Position numbers and translations under genes: made by a program | DNA from: Pseudomonas japonica | GTDB taxonomy: Bacteria > Pseudomonadota > Gammaproteobacteria > Pseudomonadales > Pseudomonadaceae | Direction of reading: 5' to 3' | DNA length: 64,000 nt | NCBI RefSeq assembly: GCF_900188455.1 | Contig: NZ_FZOL01000008.1 | Span: forward strand, 178,753-242,752 | Notes under the pieces: model-generated | The model's database searches: none | Told to the model about the DNA's origin: nothing | Seen by the model: only the letters and a program-made list of their open reading frames with translations | Shown: positions 62,817 to 64,000 of the stretch, in pieces | Numbering within the stretch: position 1 is the first letter of the stretch | How the letters are laid out: every line of letters starts with the position of its first letter

Positions 62817-63815
62817 CACAAACGCATCCGCGTGGAAATCCACCTCCGCCAGCCCGCGCTGCGCCACATACTCGCGGCGCGCCGACTCGACCACGATCGG
62901 CGCCCCGCAGGCATACACCTCGAAGCCCTTGAGGCTATGGAAGTCCTCCATCACCTGGCGATGCACGAAGCCGGTCGCGCCCTGCCAGTCGCAGGACTCG
63001 CCCGGCTCCGACAGCACCGGGGTGTAGCGCAGCCATGCCAGCTCCGCCTCCCAGGCCAGCAACTGCTCGTGGCGGTAGAGGTCCTCACGGCGCCGCCCGC
63101 CCCAGTACAGGTACACCGGCCGCCGATTGCCCTGCTCGCGCAGTTGCTCGAGCAACGCCTGGATCGGCGCGAAACCGGTACCGCTGGCAAGAAACACCAT
63201 CGGCGCCTCGCCCTGACGCAGGAAGAACGAACCGAACGGCCCCTCCATGCGCAGGATCGCCTTCGGCTGCAGGGCGTTGAACACATGCCCGCTGAACACC
63301 CCGCCCGGCATGTGGCGGATATGCAGTTCCAGTTGCTGCTCACGGGCAGCCGCGGTAGCCATGGAATAGCTGCGCCGGCTGCCGTCCTTGAGCAGCACCT
63401 GCACGTACTGTCCGGGGAAATAACTGAAGGTGCTGCCCGGCGCCAGCATCAGACGCAGCACGGCGACGTCGTGGCTGACCTTGTCGATCGCCGCCACCCG
63501 CACGCCCATCTGCTGGATGCTGATCCCGCGCAGTTCGGTGACTTCCGGCGCCTCGATCACCAGGTCCGACCGCGCCCGCGCGCAGCAGAACAGCGCCAGC
63601 CCCTGCGCGCGCTCGGCTTCGCTGAGCACCTCCAGCGGGCTGTCGGCGTGATCCACCTGGCCACTGAGCAAGCGCCCCTTGCAACTGCCGCAGGTGCCGG
63701 TGCGGCAACTGTGCTTGAGCATCAGGCCATCGGCCAGGGCGGCGTCGAGCACGCTCTGCTCCGGGGAGACCGGGCAGCTCAGGCCCACCGGCTCGATGCG
63801 CATCTGGAAGCTCAT
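62814..63815 (-). CDS. 2Fe-2S ferredoxin / FAD-NAD(P)H oxidoreductase
   Basis: This is a 333-residue electron-transfer component for a ring-hydroxylating or other oxygenase. The N-terminal ferredoxin (about 1-90) has the cluster ligands [11 protein letters not shown] and FCC. The FAD domain has RRSYSMATA (RxYS motif), and the NAD domain has [14 protein letters not shown] and the closing YACGAP. Related proteins serve phenol hydroxylases, benzoate dioxygenase and similar oxygenases (DmpP/BenC-like). The start overlaps the end of the aldolase gene by ATGA, which places it in a meta-cleavage-type operon running off the right edge. The stop codon lies within the REP palindrome. Confidence 0.92.
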   Translation of the reverse strand: MSFQMRIEPVGLSCPVSPEQSVLDAALADGLMLKHSCRTGTCGSCKGRLLSGQVDHADSPLEVLSEAERAQGLALFCCARARSDLVIEAPEVTELRGISIQQMGVRVAAIDKVSHDVAVLRLMLAPGSTFSYFPGQYVQVLLKDGSRRSYSMATAAAREQQLELHIRHMPGGVFSGHVFNALQPKAILRMEGPFGSFFLRQGEAPMVFLASGTGFAPIQALLEQLREQGNRRPVYLYWGGRRREDLYRHEQLLAWEAELAWLRYTPVLSEPGESCDWQGATGFVHRQVMEDFHSLKGFEVYACGAPIVVESARREYVAQRGLAEVDFHADAFV

Positions 63816-64000
63816 GACGCGCTCCTTGCCGCCAGCAGATCCAGCGCCACATCGACGATCATGTCTTCCTGTCCGCCGACCATGCGCCGTTTGCCCAGCT
63901 CCACGAGGATGTCCACGGTCTTCAGGCCGTAGCGCTTCGCGGCGATTTCCGCGTGACGGAGGAAGCTGGAGTAGACGCCGGCATAGCCCAGCGCCAGCGA
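63812..64000 (-). CDS. 4-hydroxy-2-oxovalerate aldolase (partial, C-terminal end)
   Basis: The last 62 residues are visible. They contain [15 protein letters not shown] and [20 protein letters not shown], the conserved C-terminus of MhpE/DmpG-type aldolases that split 4-hydroxy-2-oxovalerate into pyruvate and acetaldehyde. The start lies beyond the right edge. It is translationally coupled (ATGA) to the ferredoxin reductase gene. Confidence 0.9.
   Translation of the reverse strand, partial: SLALGYAGVYSSFLRHAEIAAKRYGLKTVDILVELGKRRMVGGQEDMIVDVALDLLAARSAS

Overview
The window is GC-rich, densely coded chromosomal DNA of a Pseudomonas. The evidence is the ahpC-ahpF, gor-galU and modABC loci, an RsmE-like CsrA, GlxA-type AraC regulators, and several families of REP palindromes (cores GTGGGAGCGGATTCATCCGCG, GTAGGAGCTGGCTTGCC and GTGGGAGCGAGCTTGCTCGCG). 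The gene content suggests the fluorescens/putida/entomophila part of the genus, but species cannot be fixed by reading alone.

Positions 1-6.9 kb hold a catabolic cluster: a flavin-dependent LLM monooxygenase (cut by the left edge), an AA_synth (DUF1185) protein, an alpha/beta hydrolase, an aldehyde dehydrogenase, a flavin reductase, a carboxymuconolactone-decarboxylase-like protein, a GntR/FCD repressor and a zinc-ribbon Nudix hydrolase. Its promoter carries the palindrome ATGGTATACCAT. The same site, extended to a perfect 18-bp palindrome, lies before a RibB-type flavin-precursor gene (19.2 kb). A degenerate copy lies before a polyamine-type ABC importer (29.5-33.5 kb). I read these as one split regulon: uptake, flavin supply, monooxygenation and oxidation of an unknown, probably nitrogenous, substrate.

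Positions 6.9-19.1 kb hold a LysR regulator and exported esterase pair; an operon for a membrane-tethered ABM-domain protein, a Tat-exported amidohydrolase and an isochorismatase-like hydrolase; two tail-to-tail winged-helix/ATPase regulators, one with a long helical C-terminus and one without; and a GlxA-type regulator facing a pirin.

Positions 20.5-36.4 kb hold two RHS toxins on either side of the importer. The first (2757 aa) has an N-terminal array of about ten 100-residue modules, including a very recent 574-bp duplication. The second is a TccC-like Tc-toxin C subunit whose variable C-terminus looks like a TcdA/TcdB-type glycosyltransferase. I see no immunity gene and no TcA or TcB partner.

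Positions 36.5-48 kb are mostly core functions: AhpF/AhpC, glutathione reductase, GalU, a TsdB-TsdA thiosulfate dehydrogenase pair, a nitronate-monooxygenase-like enzyme, and modABC behind a textbook ModE operator. Positions 48-53 kb hold an RsmE-like CsrA with a structured AT-richer leader, a histidine kinase / KaiC-like ATPase / response regulator operon, a YoaK-type membrane protein and tRNA-Leu(UAA).

Positions 53-56.7 kb form a run of small lipoproteins, membrane proteins and unknown proteins between tRNA-Leu and tRNA-Cys. Positions 56.9-62 kb hold two chemoreceptors flanking a LuxR-type AHL receptor without a synthase. The right edge has a large nested REP palindrome and the end of a meta-cleavage operon (ferredoxin reductase and 4-hydroxy-2-oxovalerate aldolase).
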